Assembly: GCA_964613675.1 (NCBI GenBank)
Contig: CAZTIH010000040.1
Location: 1 to 18,922 of the forward strand
Origin: DAIUCA01 sp964613675
GTDB taxonomy: Bacteria; Pseudomonadota; Gammaproteobacteria; Competibacterales; Competibacteraceae
Length of the DNA stretch: 18,922 nucleotides
Direction of reading: 5' to 3'
The position numbers and the translations under genes are program-made. The notes below the pieces were generated by a model. That model did no database searches, was not told where the DNA came from, and was given only the letters and a program-made list of their open reading frames with translations. This document shows positions 6,649 to 14,061 of the stretch, piece by piece; the first letter of the stretch is position 1, and the number at the start of each line of letters is the position of its first letter.

Positions 6649-7526
6649 TGTCATCCCGTCATCCGCCGTCAAATCATCGCGTACTGCAAGACCCCTGGTG
6701 GCTTCAATACGGAACGATGGCCATTGCATTTAGCTTTTTAGCGCTATTTTTGGGCGTACCGCTGGTGGGCGTGTTTTACGAAGCGTTGAGTTGGGGCGTG
6801 ATGGCCTACTGGGAAGCGCTGAACGAACCCGATGCCCTCCACGCGATTCAGTTAACCCTCATTGTCGCGCTGCTGTGCATTCCGATGAATCTGATCTTTG
6901 GAATTTGCGCCGCTTGGGCCATTGCCAAGTTCGATTTCCCGGGCAAAAGTCTGCTCACCACCCTTATTGATCTGCCTTTCTCGATCAGCCCGGTGATTGT
7001 GGGGGTGATGTTTATCTTGGTGTACGGCATTTACGGTTGGTTAGGCCCGTGGCTGATGGCGTGGAATGTGAAAATTATTTTCGCGTTGCCAGGCATCATC
7101 CTCGTCAGTCTGTTCATCACTTTTCCCTTTGTAGCCCGCGAACTCATTCCGTTAATGCAGGCGCAAGGTCGCGACGACGAAGAAGCAGCCGTTACATTGG
7201 GGGCCAGCGGGTTACAGACCTTCTGGCGAGTGACCTTGCCGAATATCAAATGGGGCCTGTTGTATGGCGTTGTGCTTTCCAATGCCCGAGCGATGGGCGA
7301 ATTTGGGGCCGTATCGGTGGTTTCGGGACACATTCGCGGGGAAACCAATACGTTACCGCTCCACGTCGAGATTCTGTACAACGAATATCAAGCGGTTGCG
7401 GCTTTTGCAGCGGCTTCGGTGTTGTCATTTTTGGCCTTGCTGACGATTGCGGCAAAAGCGGTCATCGAGTGGCATATTCGACGGGAACGACGCGAGATTC
7501 GTCTTGAAACCTTTGGGAGCGAATAG
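6648..7526 (+). CDS. cysW: Sulfate/thiosulfate ABC transporter permease CysW
   Basis: The 292-residue second permease of the sulfate importer. Family features are DLPFSISPVIVGVMFILVYG (108-127), the EAA loop EEAAVTLGASGLQTFWRVTLP (from 178), SNARAMGEFGAVSVVSGHIRG and TNTLPLHVEILYNEY. I chose the ATG at 6648, overlapping the cysT stop, because GAGGAGG lies at 6635-6641. An in-frame upstream start at 6618 has no such support. The protein needs the CysA ATPase, but the next gene (7588) is a sugar-nucleotide dehydrogenase. No ATPase with Walker A and ABC signature motifs is present in this window, so the complex must borrow one encoded elsewhere. Confidence 0.95.
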   Translation: MSSRHPPSNHRVLQDPWWLQYGTMAIAFSFLALFLGVPLVGVFYEALSWGVMAYWEALNEPDALHAIQLTLIVALLCIPMNLIFGICAAWAIAKFDFPGKSLLTTLIDLPFSISPVIVGVMFILVYGIYGWLGPWLMAWNVKIIFALPGIILVSLFITFPFVARELIPLMQAQGRDDEEAAVTLGASGLQTFWRVTLPNIKWGLLYGVVLSNARAMGEFGAVSVVSGHIRGETNTLPLHVEILYNEYQAVAAFAAASVLSFLALLTIAAKAVIEWHIRRERREIRLETFGSE

Positions 7527-7587
7527 CCAAACCAACGCTTCAGAACCGTTATGATGCGGTGACTTTTTCTGTTGCCGCGACGTTCTG

Positions 7588-8847
7588 ATGAATACGCCTG
7601 TAATTGCCGTCATAGGATTGGGGTATGTGGGATTACCATTAGCGGTTGCGTTTAGTCGCCACTTCCCTACCCTAGGTTTCGACCAAAACCCTCAAAGAAT
7701 CAATGAGTTACAACAATATTTCGACCGCACGGGGGAAGTGACCTCAGAGGAATTACGGGCGCTTCCGCTGCGCTACAGTGCAGATCCCGCCACGCTCAAA
7801 GACTGCAATACCTTTATCGTCGCCGTACCCACGCCCATTGATGCCTACAAACGCCCCGATTTTGGCCCCCTCGACAAGGCAACGCGCACAGTAGCGACGA
7901 TGATGCCCCCAGCGGCCCTCGTCATTTACGAATCGACGGTGTACCCCGGTGCCACCGAGGAGCGCTGCATTCCGTTACTGGAACAAGGCTCAGGCAAACG
8001 GTGTAACTGGGATTTTTCCGTGGGTTACAGCCCCGAACGCATCAATCCCGGTGACCGTCATCATCGTTTGGAGACCATCGTCAAGGTGACGGCAGGCTCT
8101 AATCCCCAAGCGGCCCAACAGGTCGCGGCGCTATACCGTAAAATCGTGACGGCGGGGGTTCACGAAGCGCCCAACATTCGAGTTGCTGAAGCGGCAAAAG
8201 TCATTGAAAACATTCAACGAGATGTGAATATCGCCTTAATCAATGAATTGGCGATCTTATTTCACCAACTCAACCTGGACAGTCAAGATGTCCTTGCCGC
8301 TGCCCAAACCAAGTGGAATTTCTTACCTTTTACGCCCGGACTCGTTGGAGGTCATTGTATTGGCGTGGATCCTTACTATCTTACCCACAAGGCTCATGCC
8401 GTAGGATTTCACCCCGAGATGATTTTGGCGGGGAGACGCATTAATGACGCGATGGGACAACACATCGCCCAGCGCGTCATTCGATTATTAGCATTGCGGC
8501 CCAAACCCCTGACTCGGGCGAAAATTCTGATCCTCGGCCTGACGTTTAAGGAAAACTGTGCTGATTTACGCAATAGTCGGGTTATTGACCTGATTCGTGA
8601 ACTCACTGCGTACGGTCTCAACATTGCGGTACACGATCCGATTGCACATCCCACGGAAGCCTTACATGAATACGCCGTGCCGCTAATCGAACTCCCTGCG
8701 CCAGAACCGACTTTTGATGCCATTATTCTAGCGGTCGCTCACGATGTATTCAGACATCGGCGATGGCGTGAATGGCTACATCCTGAAGGCGTACTTTTCG
8801 ACGTGAAGGGCGTGCTTCCTCGTGCAGAGGTGGATGATCGTCTGTAA
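7588..8847 (+). CDS. tviB: TviB/VipA-type UDP-sugar 6-dehydrogenase
   Basis: A 419-residue cytoplasmic NAD-dependent dehydrogenase that oxidises C6 of a UDP-sugar to a uronic acid. The Rossmann motif GLGYVG spans 10-15. Conserved family blocks are VAVPTPIDAYKRPDF (78-92), YESTVYPGATEE (124-135), GYSPERINPGD (146-156), RVAEAAKVIENIQRDVNIA (catalytic Lys204) and GLVGGHCIGVDPYYL with the catalytic Cys257. The pattern fits the TviB/WbpO branch better than plain UDP-glucose dehydrogenase, so the substrate may be UDP-GlcNAc, UDP-GalNAc or UDP-glucose. I cannot decide this by eye. The 61 bases before it hold no clear ribosome site, so initiation is probably weak. Its likely partner is the epimerase at 10854, beyond the chemoreceptor gene. 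The product would feed capsule, O-antigen or exopolysaccharide synthesis. Confidence 0.88.
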   Translation: MNTPVIAVIGLGYVGLPLAVAFSRHFPTLGFDQNPQRINELQQYFDRTGEVTSEELRALPLRYSADPATLKDCNTFIVAVPTPIDAYKRPDFGPLDKATRTVATMMPPAALVIYESTVYPGATEERCIPLLEQGSGKRCNWDFSVGYSPERINPGDRHHRLETIVKVTAGSNPQAAQQVAALYRKIVTAGVHEAPNIRVAEAAKVIENIQRDVNIALINELAILFHQLNLDSQDVLAAAQTKWNFLPFTPGLVGGHCIGVDPYYLTHKAHAVGFHPEMILAGRRINDAMGQHIAQRVIRLLALRPKPLTRAKILILGLTFKENCADLRNSRVIDLIRELTAYGLNIAVHDPIAHPTEALHEYAVPLIELPAPEPTFDAIILAVAHDVFRHRRWREWLHPEGVLFDVKGVLPRAEVDDRL

Positions 8848-8891
8848 CCGTTTGGTGACATTTCACTCCCCCTGCTGATCCTGGAGTTTTT

Positions 8892-10817
8892 ATGCGAAAA
8901 TTTTTAAGCGGTCTGACTTTGAGGACGAAGTTTGGGCTGATGTTGAGCGGCTTGTTGCTCTCAATAGCGCTACTGCTCTCGGTCGTCATCCTCAACCAAA
9001 ACCAAACCATCGACTTTACGCAGGAACAGTTATACGGCCTCACTTATTTGAGACCTGTTCACAGGCTACAGCTCAAAATTGCCGAACATCGCGGTAGTCA
9101 CAACAGCTTCCTACAAGGAAACCTCCCGTTTGCAGAACGCACGCGCCAATTACGCAGCGAAATAGACGCCCTTCTCCAAAATATTAACCAGCTGCATAAC
9201 CAATACGGCCAACGGTTCAATGCCGATGCCTCGTGGCAAGCACTTCAGAATCAATGGACACAGCTCATGCGTGAACTAGACACCTTGTCCCCGCCACAGA
9301 GCTTTGACCGTCATAGCGCACTCATCGAGCAAATCATCCAATTCACGCGCTACATTGCCGATCAATCGAATCTCTCTCTCGATACAGATCTGGATAGCTT
9401 CTATTTAATTATCACATCCAAGTTGCAGATGCCGAAAACTTTTGAGTATTTGGGGCAAAGTCGCGCATTTGCGGCCCAAGCGGCGAGCCAAACACTGGAT
9501 AATGCAAATCGCAATCGTCTCATTGGTTTTGCTCTGATAGCGCCAAACTTGTTTTCGGACATCGACGCTAATATGCAAGCCACACTGCAATACAACCCCA
9601 GTTTACGGGGGCCACTTGAAACTTTGTTTATGCAGTCCCAACAGAGTGCAGCGCGTTTTTACCAGCGAATTCAAGATGAAATTCTGAATGTCGAGTCACC
9701 CATTATTTCGCCGACCCTCATTTTTGACGAAGGCACCACCGTCATTACCCAACTCGATGCCTTGTACGACGCCATCATTCCGCAAATCGAACAGCTTTTG
9801 TCGGCACGCATCGACGGTCTAGTGCTCCATCGAAATGTCATCGTTGGCGTCTCACTTGGGGTAGTGGCCATGACGCTCTGGCTTTCCTTGGTCATCACCN
9901 NNNNNNNNNGGCACCCTTAAAGCGTGCCGTGGACAACCTTGAACGCATCGCTAAAGGTGAGCTACAGCACGAAATTTGGTTCAGCAACGACGAAGAAATG
10001 GGGCGTTTACTCGGTGCCATGGAACAAATGCGGCAAAAATTGAGAAGTATTGTGGAGAAGGTTCGAGAATCTTCAGAAACTGTCAGTCAAGGGTCGAACG
10101 AACTTCAAACCGGGATAGCACAGCTCGCCGACCGCACCGAACAACAAGCCTCTAGCCTGGAACAGACCGCAGCTTCTATGGAACAGATGACCTCGACCGT
10201 TAAACAGANNNNNNNNNNCCGCAAATGCTGAACAAGCCGATCGTCTGTCCACCCAAACGCGCACGACCGCTACCCAGGGACAGCAAGTCATGCGCAGCGC
10301 CGTCAATGCCATGAATGAAATCAGTGCTGCGAGCAAAAAAATTGTGGAAATCATCGACGTCATTAACGAAATTTCTTTTCAAACCAATTTGTTAGCGCTA
10401 AATGCGAGTGTCGAGGCAGCCCGCGCCGGTGAACAGGGACGTGGATTTGCGGTGGTGGCGAGTGAAGTGCGCAACCTTGCGGGGCGATCCGCGACGGCAG
10501 CGGAGGAAATTAAGCGTTTAATTCAAGACAGCGCCGCCAAAATCGACAATGGAACCGCGTTAGTCGGGCAATCTGGGCGTTCCCTCGAACAGATCGTCCA
10601 AGCCGTAGAAGAAGTTTCACGACTGATTAGCGAAATTGCGTCGGCTTCCCGCGAACAGTCTATTGGCATAGACCAAGTTAATCAGGCGGTCGTACAGATG
10701 GAGTCGTTTACCCAACAGAACGCCGCCCTCGTCGAACAGACCACCGCCGCCAGTGAAACCATGCGGGAACAGTCCCAAGAACTCTCCAACGAACTCGCTT
10801 TTTTTCGCGTAGCTTAA
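8892..10817 (+). CDS. Methyl-accepting chemotaxis protein, interrupted by two assembly gaps
   Basis: An inner-membrane chemoreceptor of roughly 635 residues, read as three frame segments joined across two runs of N. Segment one (336 residues) has TM1 at about 14-34, a mostly helical periplasmic sensor of about 280 residues containing AEHRGSHNSFLQGN, and TM2 at about 315-336. Segment two starts APLKRAVDNLERIAKGEL (HAMP end) and holds EQQASSLEQTAASMEQM, a methylation-helix pattern. Segment three has the signalling tip INEISFQTNLLALNASVEAARAGEQGRGFAVVASEVRNLAGRSA and ends ELAFFRVA, with no C-terminal CheR-docking pentapeptide. Its ligand is unknown; the sensor is not a PAS or Cache domain that I can recognise. 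CTGGAG five bases before the ATG supports the start. The three segments could come from different paralogues wrongly scaffolded. Confidence 0.85.
9900..9909. other. Assembly gap (10 N) in HAMP region of chemoreceptor
   Basis: Ten N bases fall between LVIT at the end of TM2 and the HAMP residues APLKRAV. The reading frame differs across the run. Typical receptors have a few residues such as RSIT here, which would need about 11 unknown bases, so the N count is probably a placeholder. Confidence 0.95.
10209..10218. other. Assembly gap (10 N) in signalling domain of chemoreceptor
   Basis: Ten N bases split the conserved stretch usually reading like TVKQNAxNAxQA. Left of the gap TVKQ is read, and right of it ANAEQA. 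Only two codons seem to be missing, and three of their six bases are already present at the edges, so the true gap may be about three bases. The frame shift across the gap is then an artefact. Confidence 0.95.
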
Positions 10818-10853
10818 CGCAACAAGCATCTGATTTTAATGAGGTTTTAGATC

Positions 10854-11861
10854 GTGACTTTACTCATTACGGGGACAGCAGGCTTTATCGGCGCCGCCCT
10901 CGCTCAACGTTATCTAGAACAGGGCGAAACGGTGGTCGGTCTCGATGCCGTGACGGATTACTACGATGTTCGGCTTAAACAGGCACGTTTGCAGAAGTTA
11001 CGGGCGTTTCCCACATTTATTGAGGTGTGCGGGCGTCTTGAAACGCCGGATTTGCTCACCCAACTGTGCGCAACCCATCGCCCTACGCGATTCATTCATT
11101 TAGCGGCACAAGCGGGCGTTCGCTATTCCTTGACCCATCCGCAGAGTTATGTCGATAGCAATCTCGTGGGGTTTCTCAAGGTTTTGGAGGCTTGTCGTGC
11201 TCATCCGGTGGAACATTTAGTTTATGCCTCAACGAGTTCGGTGTACGGCGCAAACACGAAACTTCCCTTTTCCGTCCACGATCCGGTCAATCACCCCCTC
11301 ACGCTGTACGCCGCGACTAAACGTGCCAACGAGCTAATGGCCCATAGCTACAGCCATCTGTTTGGGATTCCCTGCACGGGACTGCGTTTTTTTACGGTGT
11401 ACGGGCCATGGGGGCGACCGGACATGGCGCTGTTCAAGTTCACGGAACGGCTGCTACAGGGCCAACCGCTGCCTGTTTTCAACTATGGCCGCCATCGCCG
11501 AGACTTCACCTATATCGACGACATCGTGACGGGAATTATGCAGGTTTGTGCACATCCCCCGACGGCAAATCCCCAATGGGACGCCTATTCACCAGATGGC
11601 GCGACGAGTGCGGCACCATGGCGCGTGTTCAATTTGGGCAATCAGCAACCCGTTGAATTACTGGATTATATTGCCCTACTGGGGAAAGCGTTGGGCATCG
11701 AACCGCAGTTGGAGAAGTTGCCGTTACAAGCGGGGGATGTACCGGACACCCACGCAGATGTGAGCGACTTGCAGGCGGCCGTGCATTACTGTCCTTGTAC
11801 CCCGGTGGAAGTGGGCATTACGCGGTTTGTAGAATGGTATCGAGACTACTACGACGTGTAA
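10854..11861 (+). CDS. capI: CapI/LspL-type UDP-glucuronate 4-epimerase family protein (extended SDR)
   Basis: A 335-residue cytoplasmic extended short-chain dehydrogenase. The nucleotide-binding motif is TGTAGFIG (6-13). The family usually has TGAAGFIG. Other blocks are DAVTDYYDVRLKQARL (31-46), FIHLAAQAGVRYSL (80-93), VYASTSSVYGANT and the catalytic YAATK (Tyr152, Lys156), then LRFFTVYGPWGRPDMALF and RRDFTYIDDIV. These match the CapI/LspL group, which interconverts UDP-glucuronate and UDP-galacturonate, more closely than GalE or RfbB. With the TviB-type dehydrogenase at 7588 it would give an acidic sugar donor for a surface polysaccharide. The start is GTG at 10854 with GAGG nine bases upstream. 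No in-frame ATG lies near. It follows the chemoreceptor by 36 bases and is convergent with maf. Confidence 0.88.
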   Translation: MTLLITGTAGFIGAALAQRYLEQGETVVGLDAVTDYYDVRLKQARLQKLRAFPTFIEVCGRLETPDLLTQLCATHRPTRFIHLAAQAGVRYSLTHPQSYVDSNLVGFLKVLEACRAHPVEHLVYASTSSVYGANTKLPFSVHDPVNHPLTLYAATKRANELMAHSYSHLFGIPCTGLRFFTVYGPWGRPDMALFKFTERLLQGQPLPVFNYGRHRRDFTYIDDIVTGIMQVCAHPPTANPQWDAYSPDGATSAAPWRVFNLGNQQPVELLDYIALLGKALGIEPQLEKLPLQAGDVPDTHADVSDLQAAVHYCPCTPVEVGITRFVEWYRDYYDV

Positions 11862-11881
11862 TTCCCGACTTTTACTCCGTT

Positions 11882-12469
11882 TTACACGGTTTCAATCCCA
11901 AATTCGCGCAGTAATCCGCTCAATTCAAACAAGGGCAATCCCATTACGCCCGAATAACTCCCCTCTAAACGCTCCACAAATACCGCTGCCCGCCCCTGAA
12001 TGGCGTACCCCCCCGCCTTGTCGCGCCCTTCACCAGTCGCCCAGTAACGCTGACATTGTGCTGGACTTAAAGGACTAAATTGCACTTGGCTCACACTCAC
12101 CCGCAGTTTTTCCCGCCCTTCATCGACCATCGCCACGGCGCTCAACACTTGATGTTCGCGTCCTGACAGGCTGTGCAACATCGCTAATCCTTCGATTTCA
12201 TCCTTAGGTTTGCCCAAAATGTGGCCGTCGCGCACGACCGTCGTATCCGCACCCAACACGGGTTTTCGAGGTAAATCAAGGTCGATCACCTGTTGCCACC
12301 CCGCTTTTGCCTTCAACAACGCCACCCGTCCCACATACAGCGCCGCACTTTCTTGCGACTGAGGCGTTTCGTCGATGGCGACATCGAGTACCGCAAACGG
12401 AAGCTGAATTTGTTCGAGCAATTGACGACGACGAGGCGACTGTGACGCCAAATAAATTTGTGGAATCAT
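11882..12469 (-). CDS. maf: Maf family nucleoside triphosphate pyrophosphatase (YhdE-like)
   Basis: A 195-residue cytoplasmic house-cleaning enzyme that hydrolyses non-canonical or pyrimidine nucleoside triphosphates to monophosphates. The N-terminal LASQSPRRRQLL is the signature loop. VLGADTTVV supplies the catalytic aspartate, followed by ILGKPKD, LSGREHQVLSAVAM, GEGRDKAGGYAIQGRAAVFVERLEGSYSGVMGLPLFE. The ADTTVV form points to the dTTP/UTP-specific YhdE branch, not the YceF (m7GTP) branch. I chose ATG 12469, four bases after the rlmH stop, because it starts exactly at the family's N-terminus. An upstream start inside rlmH would add 16 unconserved residues. It is the last gene of the leuS-to-maf run. 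Its stop lies 20 bases from the convergent epimerase stop. Confidence 0.93.
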   Translation of the reverse strand: MIPQIYLASQSPRRRQLLEQIQLPFAVLDVAIDETPQSQESAALYVGRVALLKAKAGWQQVIDLDLPRKPVLGADTTVVRDGHILGKPKDEIEGLAMLHSLSGREHQVLSAVAMVDEGREKLRVSVSQVQFSPLSPAQCQRYWATGEGRDKAGGYAIQGRAAVFVERLEGSYSGVMGLPLFELSGLLREFGIETV

Positions 12470-12473
12470 GGGT

Positions 12474-12938
12474 TTACGCTCGGTGATAGGGGTGATGGTG
12501 ACGTACAGACCATGCACGATAGAGCTGTTCGGCCACGAGCACCCGAACTAGGGCATGAGGCAAAGTCAGCGGCGACAGCGACCAACATTCGTTAGCAACG
12601 GACTTCACCGCCTCGCTGACCCCGTCTGGCCCGCCAATTAGCCATACAACAGCGTGAGGCTGCGTTGCCCACGCCGCTTGGCGTTCTGCCAGTTGGGCCG
12701 TCGTCCACAAAGTACCGCGTTCATCCAACAACACCGTCCACGCCCCCGACGGACAGGCCGCCAACAACCGTTCGCCCTCCTCGCGCTTGCGGGTGTTGGC
12801 ATCGCGATGGCGTTTGTTGGGCGGAAACTCGCGCAGGTGCCACGCATATTCGCGGGGGAGCCGCTTGGCGTAATCGGTGTAGGCGTCGCTGGCCCAAGGG
12901 GGCGGTCGGTCGTTCACCGAAAAGAGCTGCCATTTCAC
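12474..12938 (-). CDS. rlmH: 23S rRNA (pseudouridine1915-N3)-methyltransferase RlmH
   Basis: A 154-residue SPOUT-fold methyltransferase that methylates pseudouridine 1915 in helix 69 of 23S rRNA on the assembled 70S ribosome. The length fits the family (about 155). Key features are the knotted AdoMet-binding region VVWLIGGPDGVSEAV (97-111), then LSPLTLPHALVRVLVAEQLYRAWSV and the terminal HPYHR (149-153). The usual NHPYHR tail reads HHPYHR. The start is GTG at 12938: the nearby ATG at 12933 is out of frame and the protein begins with the family-typical KWQLFSV. GAGGG lies about eight bases upstream. It follows rsfS by 25 bases, as in many gammaproteobacteria. Confidence 0.95.
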   Translation of the reverse strand: MKWQLFSVNDRPPPWASDAYTDYAKRLPREYAWHLREFPPNKRHRDANTRKREEGERLLAACPSGAWTVLLDERGTLWTTAQLAERQAAWATQPHAVVWLIGGPDGVSEAVKSVANECWSLSPLTLPHALVRVLVAEQLYRAWSVRHHHPYHRA

Positions 12939-12963
12939 GACGGCAGCCCTCGAAATGCCGACA

Positions 12964-13374
12964 TTAGCCGACTAATTTTTGCTGAGTCTTGCGACGATCA
13001 TCGGTAGGTTGCGAGCCGACGGACCACAGTTTTTCGAGGCCGTAAAATTCGCGGGTCGCGGGCAACATCACATGGACGACGACATCCGCCAAATCCACTA
13101 GTACCCATTCCGCTTCCCGTTCGCCCTCGACGCCGAGGGGATATAGGCCGTGCTGCTGACAGCGTTCCAAAACGCGCTGCGCCAAGGCTTTAACCTGTCG
13201 TTGTGCGCTTCCACTAGCCACAATCATGTAATCGGTGAAACCCGCCGTTTCACGCACATCGAGCACCACGATGTTTTCGGCCTTGACATCTTCAAGAGCC
13301 TCAATCACCAGCGTTTTGAGGGCCTCTGAAGTGAGGGGCGCGGTCGATTCAGTCGTTTGATTCAAAATGGACAT
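12964..13374 (-). CDS. rsfS: Ribosome silencing factor RsfS
   Basis: A 136-residue RsfS/YbeB protein. It binds ribosomal protein L14 (uL14) and blocks subunit joining when nutrients are scarce. Family blocks are ENIVVLDVRETAGFTDYMIVASG (about 34-56), LYPLGVEGEREAEWVLVDLADVVVHVM and the FYGLEKLW motif near the end. The C-terminal tail after LWS is about 20 residues, longer than in E. coli. The start is uncertain. ATG 13374 abuts its AGGAG with no spacing, whereas an in-frame ATT (13368) or TTG (13365) would be six or nine bases away and would remove only residues outside the conserved core. The nadD stop TAG is part of the same TAGGAG, so the two genes are probably coupled. Confidence 0.93.
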   Translation of the reverse strand: MSILNQTTESTAPLTSEALKTLVIEALEDVKAENIVVLDVRETAGFTDYMIVASGSAQRQVKALAQRVLERCQQHGLYPLGVEGEREAEWVLVDLADVVVHVMLPATREFYGLEKLWSVGSQPTDDRRKTQQKLVG

Positions 13375-13380
13375 CTCCTA
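13375..13380 (-). promoter_or_regulatory. Ribosome binding site of rsfS, fused to nadD stop and touching the ATG
   Basis: Reading leftward the sequence is TAGGAG then ATG. TAG ends nadD, AGGAG is an ideal Shine-Dalgarno core, and the ATG follows without any spacer. Normal spacing would be five to nine bases. Either rsfS uses a re-initiating ribosome from nadD, or initiation occurs at ATT or TTG a few codons downstream. Confidence 0.55.
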
Positions 13381-14028
13381 TACGGATTGAAAACCGTAAA
13401 GCTGTTGATTTAACAAATAATTTAAGACCGCATCGGGCAACAAATAACGCGGCGAACGGCCTTGTTGTAGCGATTCACGAATGGCCGTTGCCGAAATGGG
13501 CAAGGCCGTAACTTGTTGACAAAAGATGCCGCCAACGCCTGAAAAATCAGGAAGTTGCCGACGCCGTTGGGTTAATAAATCGCTTAATTCCGTCGAGAGA
13601 TGCGCCGTATCGAGCGACGCCCCCGGACGGGTCATTACGACAAGATGGGCCAGTTCCAGAATGTCTTGCCAATCTCGCCAACTGTTGAAGTGCGCGAACG
13701 CATCCGCCCCCACAATCAAACACAAAGGTTGCGCGTACTCCCGACGAAAATTGCGCAGGGTATCCACCGCGTAAGACGGCCCCGGACGCTGTAACTCGCG
13801 GTCGTCTAAGACAAATCGCGGTTCGTGCGCAATCGCTAGAGCCACCATTTGACGCCGTTGTTCGGGGGTAGCGCTGGGGGTATGGCGATGGGGGGGCTGA
13901 CGACTGGGAATAAACCGAATGTGCGCCAGCGGTAGGGCATCGAGGAGTTCAAGGGCAGGTCGCAAGTGCCCAAAGTGAATGGGATCAAAAGTTCCCCCCA
14001 AAAGGCCGATGGGCAACGGCGCGGTCAA
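13378..14028 (-). CDS. nadD: Nicotinate-nucleotide adenylyltransferase NadD
   Basis: A 216-residue cytoplasmic enzyme that joins ATP and nicotinate mononucleotide to deaminoNAD, the penultimate step of NAD synthesis. The nucleotidyltransferase motif GGTFDPIHFGH spans residues 11-21. FIPSRQPPHRH (about 39-49), SYAVDTL, LIVGADAFAHFNSW and the C-terminal ISATAIRE (the ISSTxIR motif) complete the family set. The start is TTG at 14028: upstream in frame there is no ATG or GTG before a stop at 14062-14064, and the first internal ATG falls long after the GGTFDP motif. GGGAGA lies eight bases before the TTG. It follows proA by 33 bases and its stop is part of the rsfS ribosome site. Confidence 0.95.
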   Translation of the reverse strand: MTAPLPIGLLGGTFDPIHFGHLRPALELLDALPLAHIRFIPSRQPPHRHTPSATPEQRRQMVALAIAHEPRFVLDDRELQRPGPSYAVDTLRNFRREYAQPLCLIVGADAFAHFNSWRDWQDILELAHLVVMTRPGASLDTAHLSTELSDLLTQRRRQLPDFSGVGGIFCQQVTALPISATAIRESLQQGRSPRYLLPDAVLNYLLNQQLYGFQSV

Positions 14029-14061
14029 CAGAAATGTCTCCCGTCGCGCCCGACCCGTAAG

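Noticed and set aside
7527..7587. Possible promoter (TATGAT near 7549) or small terminator (ACCG/CGGT) before the dehydrogenase gene
   Set aside because: No acceptable -35 sequence lies 16-18 bases upstream of TATGAT, and the hairpin has only four pairs.
9900..10218. Chemoreceptor as a pseudogene with frameshifts
   Set aside because: Both frame changes fall exactly at runs of N, and conserved residues can be restored with a few bases, so assembly gaps are the simpler reason.
11855..11888. Inverted repeat CGTGTAA / TTACACG across the convergent epimerase and maf stops, a possible bidirectional terminator
   Set aside because: The arms are just the two genes both ending in GTG TAA. The stem is seven pairs with a 20-base loop and no T-run on either side.
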